In this document: one piece after another, positions 1-7,771 of the stretch | Layout of the letters: each line of letters starts with the position of its first letter | How positions within the stretch are numbered: the first letter of the stretch is position 1 | Source of the DNA: Acetobacter oryzifermentans | Lineage (GTDB): Bacteria > Pseudomonadota > Alphaproteobacteria > Acetobacterales > Acetobacteraceae | DNA length: 64,000 nucleotides | Reading direction: 5' to 3' | NCBI RefSeq assembly: GCF_001628715.1 | Contig: NZ_CP011120.1 | Span: 1,662,001-1,726,000 of the forward strand | Translations under genes and position numbers: made by a program | The notes under the pieces: generated by a model | The model's input: the letters and a program-made list of their open reading frames with translations, nothing else | Databases searched by the model: none | What the model was told of the DNA's origin: nothing

Positions 1-87
1 ACCATTGGCATGATTCTGGATGGCATAGACGCTTCAAAAATTACCATTGCCCCATGGCTGCGTTCCGCCCTGAAGGAAAGCAACTAA
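1..87 (+). CDS. 3' end of an unidentified gene (28 codons)
   Basis: The frame is open from base 1 to a TAA at 85-87. The visible C-terminus contains the stretch IAPWLRSALKESN. Too little is present to identify the family. It lies upstream of rlmN in the same direction and is followed by a clear rho-independent terminator, so it is probably the last gene of its transcript. Confidence 0.6.
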   Translation, partial: TIGMILDGIDASKITIAPWLRSALKESN

Positions 88-131
88 CGTGTAAAGGCTG
101 CTGCCTACAACAGATACGAATGCGCATATAT

Positions 132-165
132 AAAAGAGGCTGGTATCTATCAGCCTCTTTTTTTG
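132..165 (+). terminator. Rho-independent terminator after the first partial gene
   Basis: An 11-bp perfect stem AAAAGAGGCTG / CAGCCTCTTTT (132-142 and 151-161) with an 8-nt loop runs into a T tract. It sits 45 bp after the stop of the partial gene and ends before rlmN, separating the two transcripts. Confidence 0.85.
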
Positions 166-208
166 TTATATCCACTTTCCCTTCCTTTTTTGTAGCAGCA
201 TATCCGTA

Positions 209-1435
209 ATGTTTTCGCGCACTTATACTTCCACATCAGCTAACGCTAACAGTTCAGCCCTTACCGATCTGAACGCGGAAGAACGTTCACGCATTCTGGC
301 CAAGGCTGCGCTTTTTAGCCCCCCATCAGCCACTTTATCCGATGGACGAAGAGATTTGGTTGGGCTTTCACGCGATGAACTCACGGATATTCTGATAGAA
401 ATTGGCGAAAAACCCTTCCGCACCAAGCAACTCTGGCACTGGATTTATCATCAGGGTGTGACAGATTTTTCGCGGATGAGCACAATCGCCAAGCCTCTTC
501 AGCAAAAATTGGCTGAACGATTTATTATCGGACGCCCAGAAGCTGCAACGGTTCAAACATCATCGGATAGCACACGTAAATTTCTGTTCCGTTTTCGCGA
601 TGGGCAGGAAGCTGAAACCGTTTACATTCCTGATCGGCGTGAAGATCGGGGCGCTGTGTGCATTTCATCGCAAGTGGGATGCACTCTTTCCTGCACTTTT
701 TGCCATACAGGCACGCAAAAGCTGGTGCGTAACCTCGGCGCGGCAGAAATTGTCAGCCAGTTCATGGCTGCGCGGGATTCCTACGGAGAATGGCCTAGCC
801 CGAAAGGCGAAACCCCGCGCCTTCTCTCTACTATCGTGCTGATGGGCATGGGAGAGCCGCTCTATAATTATGAGAATGTTGCCAAAGCCATGAAAATTAT
901 CATGGATGGCGAAGGTATTGGGCTCTCCCGCCGACGTATCACACTTTCTACGTCCGGCGTTGTGCCTCTGATGGATCGGTGTGGTGATGAGCTGGGGATC
1001 AATCTGGCGGTCTCCCTACACGCAGTCCGGAATGACCTGCGTGATGAAATTGTGCCGCTCAATAGGAAATATCCAATTGAGGAAGTGCTGGCAGCTTGCA
1101 GGCGCTACCCCGCAGCCAGTAATGCCCGCCGCATTACATTCGAATATATTATGCTGCGTGGCGTGAATGACAGCGAAGCCGATGCACGTGAGTTAGTACG
1201 CCTGATTTCCGGCATTCCCGCAAAAGTTAACCTCATCCCCTTCAATCCGTGGCCCGGCAGCGCTTACAAACCTTCCACGCGTGAACAGCAGAACCGATTT
1301 GCAGAAATTGTTATGAATGCAGGATTTGCATCCCCAATCCGCACGCCCCGTGGTCGGGATATTCTGGCTGCCTGTGGGCAATTAAAAACGGCAAGTGAAC
1401 GTGCACGCGTAGGTTCGACACCTGTTTCAGAGTAA
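209..1435 (+). CDS. rlmN: 23S rRNA (adenine2503-C2)/tRNA methyltransferase RlmN
   Basis: 408 residues. This is a radical-SAM enzyme that methylates C2 of A2503 in 23S rRNA and of A37 in some tRNAs. The radical-SAM cysteine motif is visible as [11 protein letters not shown] in the first half, followed by the family motif [10 protein letters not shown] and the glycine-rich LSTSGVVP. The C-terminal part contains the conserved [10 protein letters not shown] and a late cysteine (LAACGQL) expected for the methyl-accepting residue. The N-terminal 45 residues before the conserved LVGLSRDEL block are low-complexity and poorly conserved in the family. The assigned ATG lacks an obvious Shine-Dalgarno sequence, so the true start could lie further in. 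It is preceded by a terminator and followed 110 bp later by argG. Confidence 0.95.
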   Translation: MFSRTYTSTSANANSSALTDLNAEERSRILAKAALFSPPSATLSDGRRDLVGLSRDELTDILIEIGEKPFRTKQLWHWIYHQGVTDFSRMSTIAKPLQQKLAERFIIGRPEAATVQTSSDSTRKFLFRFRDGQEAETVYIPDRREDRGAVCISSQVGCTLSCTFCHTGTQKLVRNLGAAEIVSQFMAARDSYGEWPSPKGETPRLLSTIVLMGMGEPLYNYENVAKAMKIIMDGEGIGLSRRRITLSTSGVVPLMDRCGDELGINLAVSLHAVRNDLRDEIVPLNRKYPIEEVLAACRRYPAASNARRITFEYIMLRGVNDSEADARELVRLISGIPAKVNLIPFNPWPGSAYKPSTREQQNRFAEIVMNAGFASPIRTPRGRDILAACGQLKTASERARVGSTPVSE

Positions 1436-1545
1436 TTTTTCCACACAAACAGCCCTTAGTGGGTGAATGCACTCTGGTTACGCGCCTCCTGCAGTGATAG
1501 GAGGAAAGCCATAGTTACAGATTTATATATCAGGAGATCTGCCTC

Positions 1546-2787
1546 ATGGGCCCGACTTCCGCCCGGAAAGACGTCAAAAAGGTTGTGCTGGCTTACTCCG
1601 GTGGCTTGGATACATCTGTTATCCTCCGCTGGCTCCAGAAGACCTATGGTTGCGAGGTTGTTACCTTTACGGCTGATCTGGGCCAGGGGGAAGAACTGGA
1701 GCCTGCCCGCAAAAAAGCGGAAATGTTTGGCGTAAAGGAAATCTTCGTTGAAGATTTACGCGAGACATTTGTGAAAGACTTTGTTTTTCCCATGTTCCGG
1801 GCCAACACCCTGTATGAAGGCCAGTATCTTCTGGGCACATCCATTGCGCGCCCTTTGATTGCTCAGCGCCAGATTGAAATTGCAGAAGCCGTTGGTGCAG
1901 ATGCCGTGGCACATGGCGCAACGGGTAAAGGCAACGATCAGGTTCGCTTCGAGCTAGCATATTACGCCCTTAAGCCAGACATCACAGTTATTGCCCCTTG
2001 GCGGGAATGGGATCTGACATCCCGCACACGTCTGCTGGCCTTTGCTGAAGAAAATCAGATTCCGATTGCCAAAGACAAGCGTGGTGAAGCCCCCTTCTCT
2101 GTAGATGCTAACCTGCTGCATTCTTCTTCCGAAGGAAAAGTTCTGGAAGACCCTGCCGTTGCGCCAGAAGAAATTGTGTTCCAACGCACAATCTCTCCAG
2201 AAGCCGCGCCGGATAAGCCCACAGAAATCACCATGGATTTTGTAAGCGGTGACCCCGTTGCCATTAACGGCGTGGCTATGTCTCCAGCCACATTGCTGAC
2301 ACGTCTGAACGAGTTGGGTAAAGAAAACGGTATTGGCCGTTTGGATATGGTGGAAAACCGCTTTGTTGGCATGAAATCCCGCGGGATTTATGAAACACCC
2401 GGTGGCACCATCCTGCTTGCTGCGCATCGTAGCATGGAATCCATCACGCTGGATCGCGAAGCCATGCATCTTAAAGATAGCCTGATGCCGCGCTACGCTT
2501 CCATTCTGTATAATGGCCTCTGGTTCTCTCCAGAACGGCGGATGCTGCAAGCTCTTATCGATGCCTCCCAGCATTCTGTTACGGGGCGTGTTCGTCTCAA
2601 ACTTTACAAAGGCAATGTTATCTGCGTTGGGCGTGAAAGCCCCAACAGCCTGTATGATGCGCGCATTGTAACGTTTGAAGATGATGAAGGCGCATATAAC
2701 CAGCAGGATGCTCAAGGCTTTATTAAGCTAAATGCACTGCGCCTGCGCCTTGGTGCGCAGATCGGGCGTAAAGGTGGTGCCCTGTAA
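1546..2787 (+). CDS. argG: Argininosuccinate synthase
   Basis: 413 residues, full length for the family. It joins citrulline and aspartate with ATP to give argininosuccinate in arginine synthesis (cytoplasm). The N-terminal PP-loop motif [13 protein letters not shown] marks the ATP pyrophosphatase fold. [12 protein letters not shown] and the later [10 protein letters not shown] are typical of ArgG. The start is supported by an AGGAG box 10-11 bases upstream. The 110-bp upstream gap contains a small CCTCCT/AGGAGG inverted repeat (1485-1490, 1499-1504) of unknown meaning. The next gene follows after 43 bp without a terminator, so the two are probably co-transcribed. Confidence 0.97.
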   Translation: MGPTSARKDVKKVVLAYSGGLDTSVILRWLQKTYGCEVVTFTADLGQGEELEPARKKAEMFGVKEIFVEDLRETFVKDFVFPMFRANTLYEGQYLLGTSIARPLIAQRQIEIAEAVGADAVAHGATGKGNDQVRFELAYYALKPDITVIAPWREWDLTSRTRLLAFAEENQIPIAKDKRGEAPFSVDANLLHSSSEGKVLEDPAVAPEEIVFQRTISPEAAPDKPTEITMDFVSGDPVAINGVAMSPATLLTRLNELGKENGIGRLDMVENRFVGMKSRGIYETPGGTILLAAHRSMESITLDREAMHLKDSLMPRYASILYNGLWFSPERRMLQALIDASQHSVTGRVRLKLYKGNVICVGRESPNSLYDARIVTFEDDEGAYNQQDAQGFIKLNALRLRLGAQIGRKGGAL

Positions 2788-2830
2788 GGCACCCCTTTCC
2801 ACCATCCATCAGAAGGTGTTGAAGAAGATC

Positions 2831-3328
2831 ATGATCCGTCGCTTTTCTCTTATCCCCTGCATGCTTGCGGCCAGCTTGGCCGTATCTCTTACGGCCTGTG
2901 GTTCTCACAAGGAAGAACAGGAACTTACGCCTGCTCAGCAGATGGAAAAGCTGCGCTCTGCACCTGGCGTAACCGTTCTGAAAGATGGCTTGGCTTATAA
3001 AGTGCTGGAATCTGGCCCCAAGGATGGTGAACAACCACGCCCGGGTGATGGTATGATGCTTATTTATGAAGGGCGTCTGCCAGACGGCTCCATCTTTGAT
3101 AGCTCAGACCAGCATGGTAGCGGTGCCTATATGCAGATGCCTCTTGCCGGCTTGATCCAGGGCTGGATGGAGGCTCTGCCCTTGATGCATGTGGGTGATA
3201 CATGGATGCTGTATGTTCCGCCAGAACTTGGGTATGGGCATAAATCCATGGGCATTATTCCTTCAGATAGCCCGCTGATTTTCCGCATCCAGCTTTTGGG
3301 TGTGGAACACGCACACAATTCGCCCTGA
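2831..3328 (+). CDS. FKBP-type peptidyl-prolyl cis-trans isomerase, lipoprotein
   Basis: 165 residues from the ATG at 2831, which gives a normal lipoprotein signal (MIRRFSLIPCMLAASL... with lipobox LTAC). A longer in-frame start exists upstream at 2732 but overlaps argG and would bury the signal peptide. The C-terminal half is an FKBP domain: GDGMMLIYEGRLPDGSIFDS, then the active-site strand region LIQGWMEALPLMHVGD and PPELGYG. This protein would assist proline isomerisation of envelope proteins, anchored to a membrane facing the periplasm. It lies 43 bp after argG and is followed by a terminator. Confidence 0.9.
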   Translation: MIRRFSLIPCMLAASLAVSLTACGSHKEEQELTPAQQMEKLRSAPGVTVLKDGLAYKVLESGPKDGEQPRPGDGMMLIYEGRLPDGSIFDSSDQHGSGAYMQMPLAGLIQGWMEALPLMHVGDTWMLYVPPELGYGHKSMGIIPSDSPLIFRIQLLGVEHAHNSP

Positions 3329-3347
3329 TATAAACCCTTATGATAAT

Positions 3348-3386
3348 GCGGGTTCTTGGTTTCAAGAACCCGCTTGGGTTTTTGCC
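3348..3386 (+). terminator. Rho-independent terminator between the FKBP gene and the cytochrome gene
   Basis: A perfect 11-bp stem GCGGGTTCTTG / CAAGAACCCGC (3348-3358, 3363-3373) with a GTTT loop is followed by TTGGGTTTTT. It starts 20 bp after the FKBP stop. It overlaps a possible upstream start of the next ORF, which argues for the later start at 3388. Confidence 0.8.
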
Positions 3387-3387
3387 C

Positions 3388-3852
3388 ATGTTTTCTTCAC
3401 GCTTTGCGTATCGTCTTTTATGTGGCGGCATGTTGCTTTTGGTAGCGGCTTGTTCTCCTAAAAGCGGCTCCAGCCTTTACGGTACCAATTGTGGTATTTG
3501 CCATCATGGTGGCGATGGTATGCCCGGCGCTGTTCCGCCTCTTGTCAACCGCATTGACCATATTGCCAGCACCCCAGAAGGGCGCAAATATCTGGCCGAT
3601 GTGCTTATGAATGGTGTAAGCGGGCCTATTAAGGCTCATGGGGCGGCTTATAGCGCAGAAATGCCCCCTTTCCGCTACCTTAAAGATGAAGAAGTTGCCG
3701 CTATTCTGACTTGGCTTTCTCAGCGCGGAAACCTAAAACCTGCCCCAACAATAAGCGCGGCAGACATTGCAACCGCACGGGCTGATAGGAAATCGGCCGG
3801 TAAAGTTGCAGACGAGCGGGAAGAACTGGATCGCATACATCCAATCCCATAA
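3388..3852 (+). CDS. Small c-type cytochrome, lipoprotein
   Basis: 154 residues from ATG 3388; a longer start at 3340 would run through a terminator hairpin. The N-terminus is a lipoprotein signal with lipobox VAAC at about residue 20. A single haem c site GTNCGICHHGG follows, and a likely methionine axial ligand lies in AEMPPFRYLKDEE before the last helix (VAAILTWLSQRG). This is a class I mono-haem cytochrome c domain tethered in the periplasm, a likely electron carrier. Its redox partner is not shown by the neighbours (trpS follows 33 bp downstream). It is one of many similar cytochromes in acetic acid bacteria, so no specific role can be given. Confidence 0.88.
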   Translation: MFSSRFAYRLLCGGMLLLVAACSPKSGSSLYGTNCGICHHGGDGMPGAVPPLVNRIDHIASTPEGRKYLADVLMNGVSGPIKAHGAAYSAEMPPFRYLKDEEVAAILTWLSQRGNLKPAPTISAADIATARADRKSAGKVADEREELDRIHPIP

Positions 3853-3885
3853 TCTGTCCCTATAACATGCGGTGATATTTTTCTT

Positions 3886-4881
3886 ATGCAGCGTATTTTT
3901 TCTGGTATTCAGCCTTCTGGTGTTCCCCAACTTGGTAATTATCTGGGGGCAATTCGAAACTGGGTTCATTTACAGGCAAACTATGAGTGCATTTTCTGCC
4001 TTGTAGATATGCATGCCATTACTGTGTGGCAGGACCCAGAAAAACTACGCGAACATACCTTAACACAAGCCGCTATCCTGCTTGCTGCGGGCATTGATGC
4101 TGATAAGCATATTCTCTTCAATCAGTCTGCTGTTTCTGCCCATGCGCGGCTGGCATGGATTTTTAATTGTGTTGCACGGATCGGCTGGCTGAACCGTATG
4201 ACGCAATTTAAGGATAAAGCCGGAAAAGACCGAGAAAATCATTCGGCCGGTCTATATGTTTACCCCAACCTTATGGCTGCCGATATTTTAGCCTATAAAG
4301 CCACGCATGTTCCTGTAGGCGAAGACCAGAAGCAGCATCTGGAACTCACCAATGATATCGCCCAAAAATTTAACCATGATTACAAGGTAGAGTTTTTTCC
4401 GCAGGTAGCACCTCTTATTCCACCTACAGCCGCGCGCATCATGAGCTTGCGTGATGGCACCAAAAAGATGTCCAAATCCGACCCTTCTGCACAAAGCCGG
4501 ATTGAATTAACGGACGATGCCGATGCGATTGCCTTAAAAATTCGCCGTGCAAAAACAGACTCAGCCCCCCTACCCGAAGATATTTCTGACCTTGCAGATC
4601 GCCCGGAAGCAAAAAATCTGGTTTCCATTTATGCTGCCTTGGCAGATATTCCTACCGAGCAGGTACTAAAAGAGCATGCAGGCCAAGGTTTTGGACCATT
4701 TAAAGCCGCACTGACAGAAATTGTTGTCAACGCTATTGCTCCTATCGGGCAAGAAACTACACGGCTTTTGCAAGATAAAAGCTATTTGCTGAATACTCTG
4801 CACTCTGGTGCACAACGCGCGCAAAGCATTGCGGAGCCTATTGTTTCTGAAGCTGAAAAACTTGTTGGTTTTCTCAAATAA
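3886..4881 (+). CDS. trpS: Tryptophanyl-tRNA synthetase
   Basis: 331 residues, the standard class I TrpRS length. It charges tRNA-Trp with tryptophan using ATP. The HIGH-like signature region appears as QPSGVPQLGNYLGA near the N-terminus and the KMSKS loop as KKMSKSDPSAQSR around residue 200. The substrate-binding block GEDQKQHLELTNDIA is also present. The gene converges on the DUF1275 gene, with 13 bp between stop codons and no terminator visible in the gap. Confidence 0.97.
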   Translation: MQRIFSGIQPSGVPQLGNYLGAIRNWVHLQANYECIFCLVDMHAITVWQDPEKLREHTLTQAAILLAAGIDADKHILFNQSAVSAHARLAWIFNCVARIGWLNRMTQFKDKAGKDRENHSAGLYVYPNLMAADILAYKATHVPVGEDQKQHLELTNDIAQKFNHDYKVEFFPQVAPLIPPTAARIMSLRDGTKKMSKSDPSAQSRIELTDDADAIALKIRRAKTDSAPLPEDISDLADRPEAKNLVSIYAALADIPTEQVLKEHAGQGFGPFKAALTEIVVNAIAPIGQETTRLLQDKSYLLNTLHSGAQRAQSIAEPIVSEAEKLVGFLK

Positions 4882-4894
4882 ACGCAATCTGACA

Positions 4895-5668
4895 CTATGT
4901 TTTGCGTGCGGATGTTCGGGCATTTTCAATAATGCCCGGCGCCGCCAAAGCTACCAGAATAATTGCGACTATAAATAAAATATATTTTTTGCAATGCATG
5001 TAGCCTACAGCCCCTAAAATACCTCCTACAATAAAACAAAATACAATTTGCGCATGTAACCATAAGCGTTTTTTAATAACATCCAAATATTCATCATCAA
5101 CATGATGATAAAAAGATTCAAGCCAATCTGATATTTCTATCCCAAGGTCTGTCAACATTCCGGTAACATGGGTGGTACGTACAACAGACCCCGAAATGCG
5201 CGTGACTGTGGCATTTTGTAGCCCCATGACAAAACTTAAAACCAACGTAGCGCCCCCATCTGGCACTCCCGCTTGGGCAAACCAAGCAGATTTTATACCT
5301 AAAGTTACAAGGATAGCTGCCTCTAAAACCAAACTGAAAGCATATACAGCGCCCCACCCTTTCCGACGCCCCATATTAACTAAAACGGTGCAGACAATGG
5401 CACCCAGAACAAAACTTGCAATTAAAGCAAAACATAAAAAGGCAGATCTAACATCCAAGGCATTGATTTTTAGAGCCAGACTAGACGCATTGCCTGTCAT
5501 ATTGGCGCAGTAATATCCAAACTGCAGAAAGCCAAGCACATTTACAGTTCCTGCCACCACAGCAAGAGAGCTGCCGAGTTGCCGGTTCATCTGAAAACTG
5601 CGCTGACTTTTTTCTCGCAAAAGCATGACTAAGAATTTCTCTGCTTTAATGATGCAAAGCAATGCCAT
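4895..5668 (-). CDS. DUF1275 (YoaK-type) integral membrane protein
   Basis: Up to 257 residues with about six hydrophobic segments. The first, SSLAVVAGTVNVLGFLQFG, leads into the family signature CANMTGNASSLAL. A second conserved block, MGLQNATVTRISG followed by TTHVTGMLTDLG, is diagnostic of DUF1275/YoaK. The function of the family is unknown. Start choice is uncertain: the ATG at 5668 has a weak AGGG close by, while ATGs at 5626 and 5590 would shorten the cytoplasmic N-terminus. The gene is divergent from tRNA-Val and convergent with trpS. Confidence 0.85.
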   Translation of the reverse strand: MALLCIIKAEKFLVMLLREKSQRSFQMNRQLGSSLAVVAGTVNVLGFLQFGYYCANMTGNASSLALKINALDVRSAFLCFALIASFVLGAIVCTVLVNMGRRKGWGAVYAFSLVLEAAILVTLGIKSAWFAQAGVPDGGATLVLSFVMGLQNATVTRISGSVVRTTHVTGMLTDLGIEISDWLESFYHHVDDEYLDVIKKRLWLHAQIVFCFIVGGILGAVGYMHCKKYILFIVAIILVALAAPGIIENARTSARKT

Positions 5669-5747
5669 TGCCCTGTTTTTTTACACTTTTTATATGAGAA
5701 GCCCCTTGCCAAATGTCTTGGAGGCAGATATTAAGCTCCCATAAACC

Positions 5748-5822
5748 GGGTGCGTAGCTCAGCGGTAGAGCATCGCCTTCACACGGCGGGGGTCACAGGT
5801 TCAATCCCTGTCGCACCCACCA
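5748..5822 (+). tRNA. tRNA-Val (anticodon CAC)
   Basis: A 75-nt cloverleaf: acceptor stem GGGTGCG (5748-5754) pairs with CGCACCC (5812-5818), discriminator A, and CCA encoded at 5820-5822. The D arm contains the conserved GCTCAGCGGTAGAGC. The anticodon loop is TTCACAC (anticodon CAC, reading GTG) on a 5-bp stem. The T arm is CAGGTTCAATCCCTG. All invariant positions look normal. Confidence 0.95.
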
Positions 5823-6290
5823 CGGTTTTTCCTCGTTTTCTGCGGGTTTTGGGCGAATTCTGGAACATTAACGTGTTCTATTCAGCTCCGTTTTGTTCCA
5901 CTTAGAATCGGTAAATCGTTGCCAAAGTTGTGCAAAACTGGTGCATAATTCGCATCCTTGCACCCATCCCCAATCCGCATGAGATTCACGAGGTGATAAG
6001 CTGCTATCCCCTTCCTAATGTCTGAGCCCTCCCCTCGATCTCACGAGGAAAGTCGTTTCTGGGAACGCTCATCAGAAAAAAGCTGAGAGCTGCGACTAGA
6101 CAGCAGCAGGTAATGCAGAGGGATATAGACGCCAAACCTTAGTCGCATGGCATATCCTATCGTAGGTTCAGCTTGGCCGTAATCAGAATGAGGAGTTCCA
6201 TTTCGATCTGAACATGGCCTTTCAAGGGTTGGAATGGAATTTGCATACGATGACATGATTTTTACGGCAGAATGTAGCATCTCAACTGTT
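5823..6290. other. 470-bp gap downstream of tRNA-Val with no recognisable gene
   Basis: Several short open stretches exist on both strands (for example 6041-6280 on the minus strand, 79 codons), but none has a good ribosome binding site or a recognisable domain. The 3' end of the tRNA is not repeated further downstream, so there is no intact attachment-site pair. The stretch may be an old integration scar next to the tRNA, but the sequence gives no proof. Confidence 0.4.
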
Positions 6291-6325
6291 CATAATAAAA
6301 AAGCCCTCCAAAGTTGGAGGGCTTT
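6290..6325 (-). terminator. Rho-independent terminator of the response-regulator gene
   Basis: A stem of about 10 bp, AAAGCCCTCC / GGAGGGCTTT (6300-6309, 6316-6325), is followed on the minus strand by TTTTTTATTATG. It lies about 60 bp beyond the stop of the response regulator at 6387. Confidence 0.85.
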
Positions 6326-6386
6326 CCTAATATAATTTAAATTACGAAACCGTTAGAAATTGAATTTATTTTCAATTTAGCAAGAA

Positions 6387-7109
6387 TCAAACGGCTGTTG
6401 TCGCAACTTCTGGTTCAGGATTAAGCCGATACCCCCCTCCCTCTGTTACCAGCAAGGATGCATGAGCTGGATCTGGCTCAATCTTCTGGCGAAGGCGGTA
6501 AATATGCGTTTCCAGCGTATGTGTTGTTACCGCTGCATTATATCCCCACACCTCATTCAGCAAAACCTGCCGAGGCACTGGGCGCGTTCCTGCTCGATAA
6601 AGAAACTTGAGAATAGCCGTTTCTTTTTCCGTCAAACGAATGCGACGGTTTTTAGCCGGTTCCTGCAACAGTTTAGCAGATGGGCGGAACGTATATGGAC
6701 CAATGGAAAACACTGCATCTTCACTGTTTTCAAACAGTCTGAGCTGCGCCCGCAATCTGGCCAGAAGTTCTGCAATACGGAAAGGCTTGGCAACGTAATC
6801 ATTAGCTCCAGCATCAAGCCCTTTTACAATATCAGATTCGTCATCTGATCCTGTGAGCATGATAACGGGCATACGCAAGCCATCCTTGCGCAGTTCTGCA
6901 CAAAAATCGCGCCCGTCTCCATCTGGTAGCGTTACGTCCAGCAGAATGGCATCACATCGCGCATCTGGTTCCTTCAGCTTCTGGCGGGCTTCGGCCAATG
7001 TTGCCGCCTCCAGAACCTGAAATTCCCCATCCAACTGCAACTGCTCTGCCAGTGTTCTGCGAATGACCTGATCGTCATCTACAACCAAAATTGGGCGCGC
7101 ACCCGTCAT
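6387..7109 (-). CDS. OmpR/PhoB-family two-component response regulator
   Basis: 240 residues from ATG 7109, which has a TAAGGAG box 8-9 bases upstream; a longer frame upstream lacks conservation and a ribosome site. The N-terminal receiver domain has the acidic pair in VVDDDQ (residues 11-12), the phospho-acceptor Asp58 in ILLDVTLPDGDG, T in MLTGSDDE and the lysine in NDYVAKPF. The C-terminal winged helix shows TEKETAILKFLYRAG, RQVLLNEVWGYN and THTLETHIYRLRQKIEP. No histidine kinase gene is adjacent, so it is an orphan here. Target genes are unknown. Confidence 0.93.
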   Translation of the reverse strand: MTGARPILVVDDDQVIRRTLAEQLQLDGEFQVLEAATLAEARQKLKEPDARCDAILLDVTLPDGDGRDFCAELRKDGLRMPVIMLTGSDDESDIVKGLDAGANDYVAKPFRIAELLARLRAQLRLFENSEDAVFSIGPYTFRPSAKLLQEPAKNRRIRLTEKETAILKFLYRAGTRPVPRQVLLNEVWGYNAAVTTHTLETHIYRLRQKIEPDPAHASLLVTEGGGYRLNPEPEVATTAV

Positions 7110-7255
7110 GGAACATCGTCTCCTTATGTCAGCCCTCTGGCTCGGCTGCCTTGGCCTGCTTCCTGCACGATCACAAAACGAATCGTATCGAAACCACTTT
7201 CTGGCATGATACGTCAACCTCACGCGAAAGCCATAAAGCAGGGGTAAGATTGTTT

Positions 7256-7771
7256 ATGATGATACACGTCTGGCCAACAGTAAACAGCAATATGGATGCA
7301 CAACTGCATTGCAGACACAAAAGCATGAGCGCCATTATCGGCAAGAATGGCGTAACGCACCATAAGCACGAAGGGGATCTGGCAACACCGCTGGGAACCT
7401 TTCCTCTACGGCAAGTATTTTATCGGGCTGACCGGATTATAAAACCACAAGCAGCGCTGCCTGTTATCCCTTTAAACCCACAGGATGGATGGTGTGATGA
7501 TCCATCATCATCCTCCTATAACCAGCACATCCAGCTACCCTCTTCTTTCCGCCATGAAATACTGTGGCGTGAAGATGCTGTATATGATCTGATTGTTGTG
7601 ATTGGTTATAACGATTGCCCAGCAGAACCCGGCAAAGGTTCTGCCATTTTTATGCATCTGCAACGCCCTAACAAAACACCAACTGAAGGATGCGTTGCCC
7701 TAACAGAAGCAGACCTACGCTTTGTGCTGGCTGCAGGGGCTACAGAAATAACCATTCACCAGCCACGTTAA
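7256..7771 (+). CDS. L,D-transpeptidase (YkuD-fold) family protein
   Basis: 171 residues from the tandem ATG at 7256/7259, preceded by AGGGGTAAG. The catalytic signature is visible at the C-terminal end: FMHLQRPNKTPTEGCVAL, with His and the nucleophilic Cys in the S/T-x-G-C context. An upstream block GDLATPLGTFPLR matches the conserved T-P-x-G-x-F of the family. Such enzymes form 3-3 peptidoglycan cross-links or attach proteins to peptidoglycan. No signal peptide is evident in this start choice, which is unusual; some short DUF-type members of the family also lack one. Its stop overlaps the convergent antiporter gene by 4 bases. Confidence 0.82.
   Translation: MMIHVWPTVNSNMDAQLHCRHKSMSAIIGKNGVTHHKHEGDLATPLGTFPLRQVFYRADRIIKPQAALPVIPLNPQDGWCDDPSSSSYNQHIQLPSSFRHEILWREDAVYDLIVVIGYNDCPAEPGKGSAIFMHLQRPNKTPTEGCVALTEADLRFVLAAGATEITIHQPR

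Noticed and set aside
1954..2715. Long minus-strand frame (253 codons) opposite argG
   Set aside because: It lies entirely inside the argG coding sequence, shows no domain, and is explained as an antisense shadow.
5748..6290. Prophage or integrative element at tRNA-Val
   Set aside because: No integrase gene and no direct repeat of the tRNA 3' end within the window.
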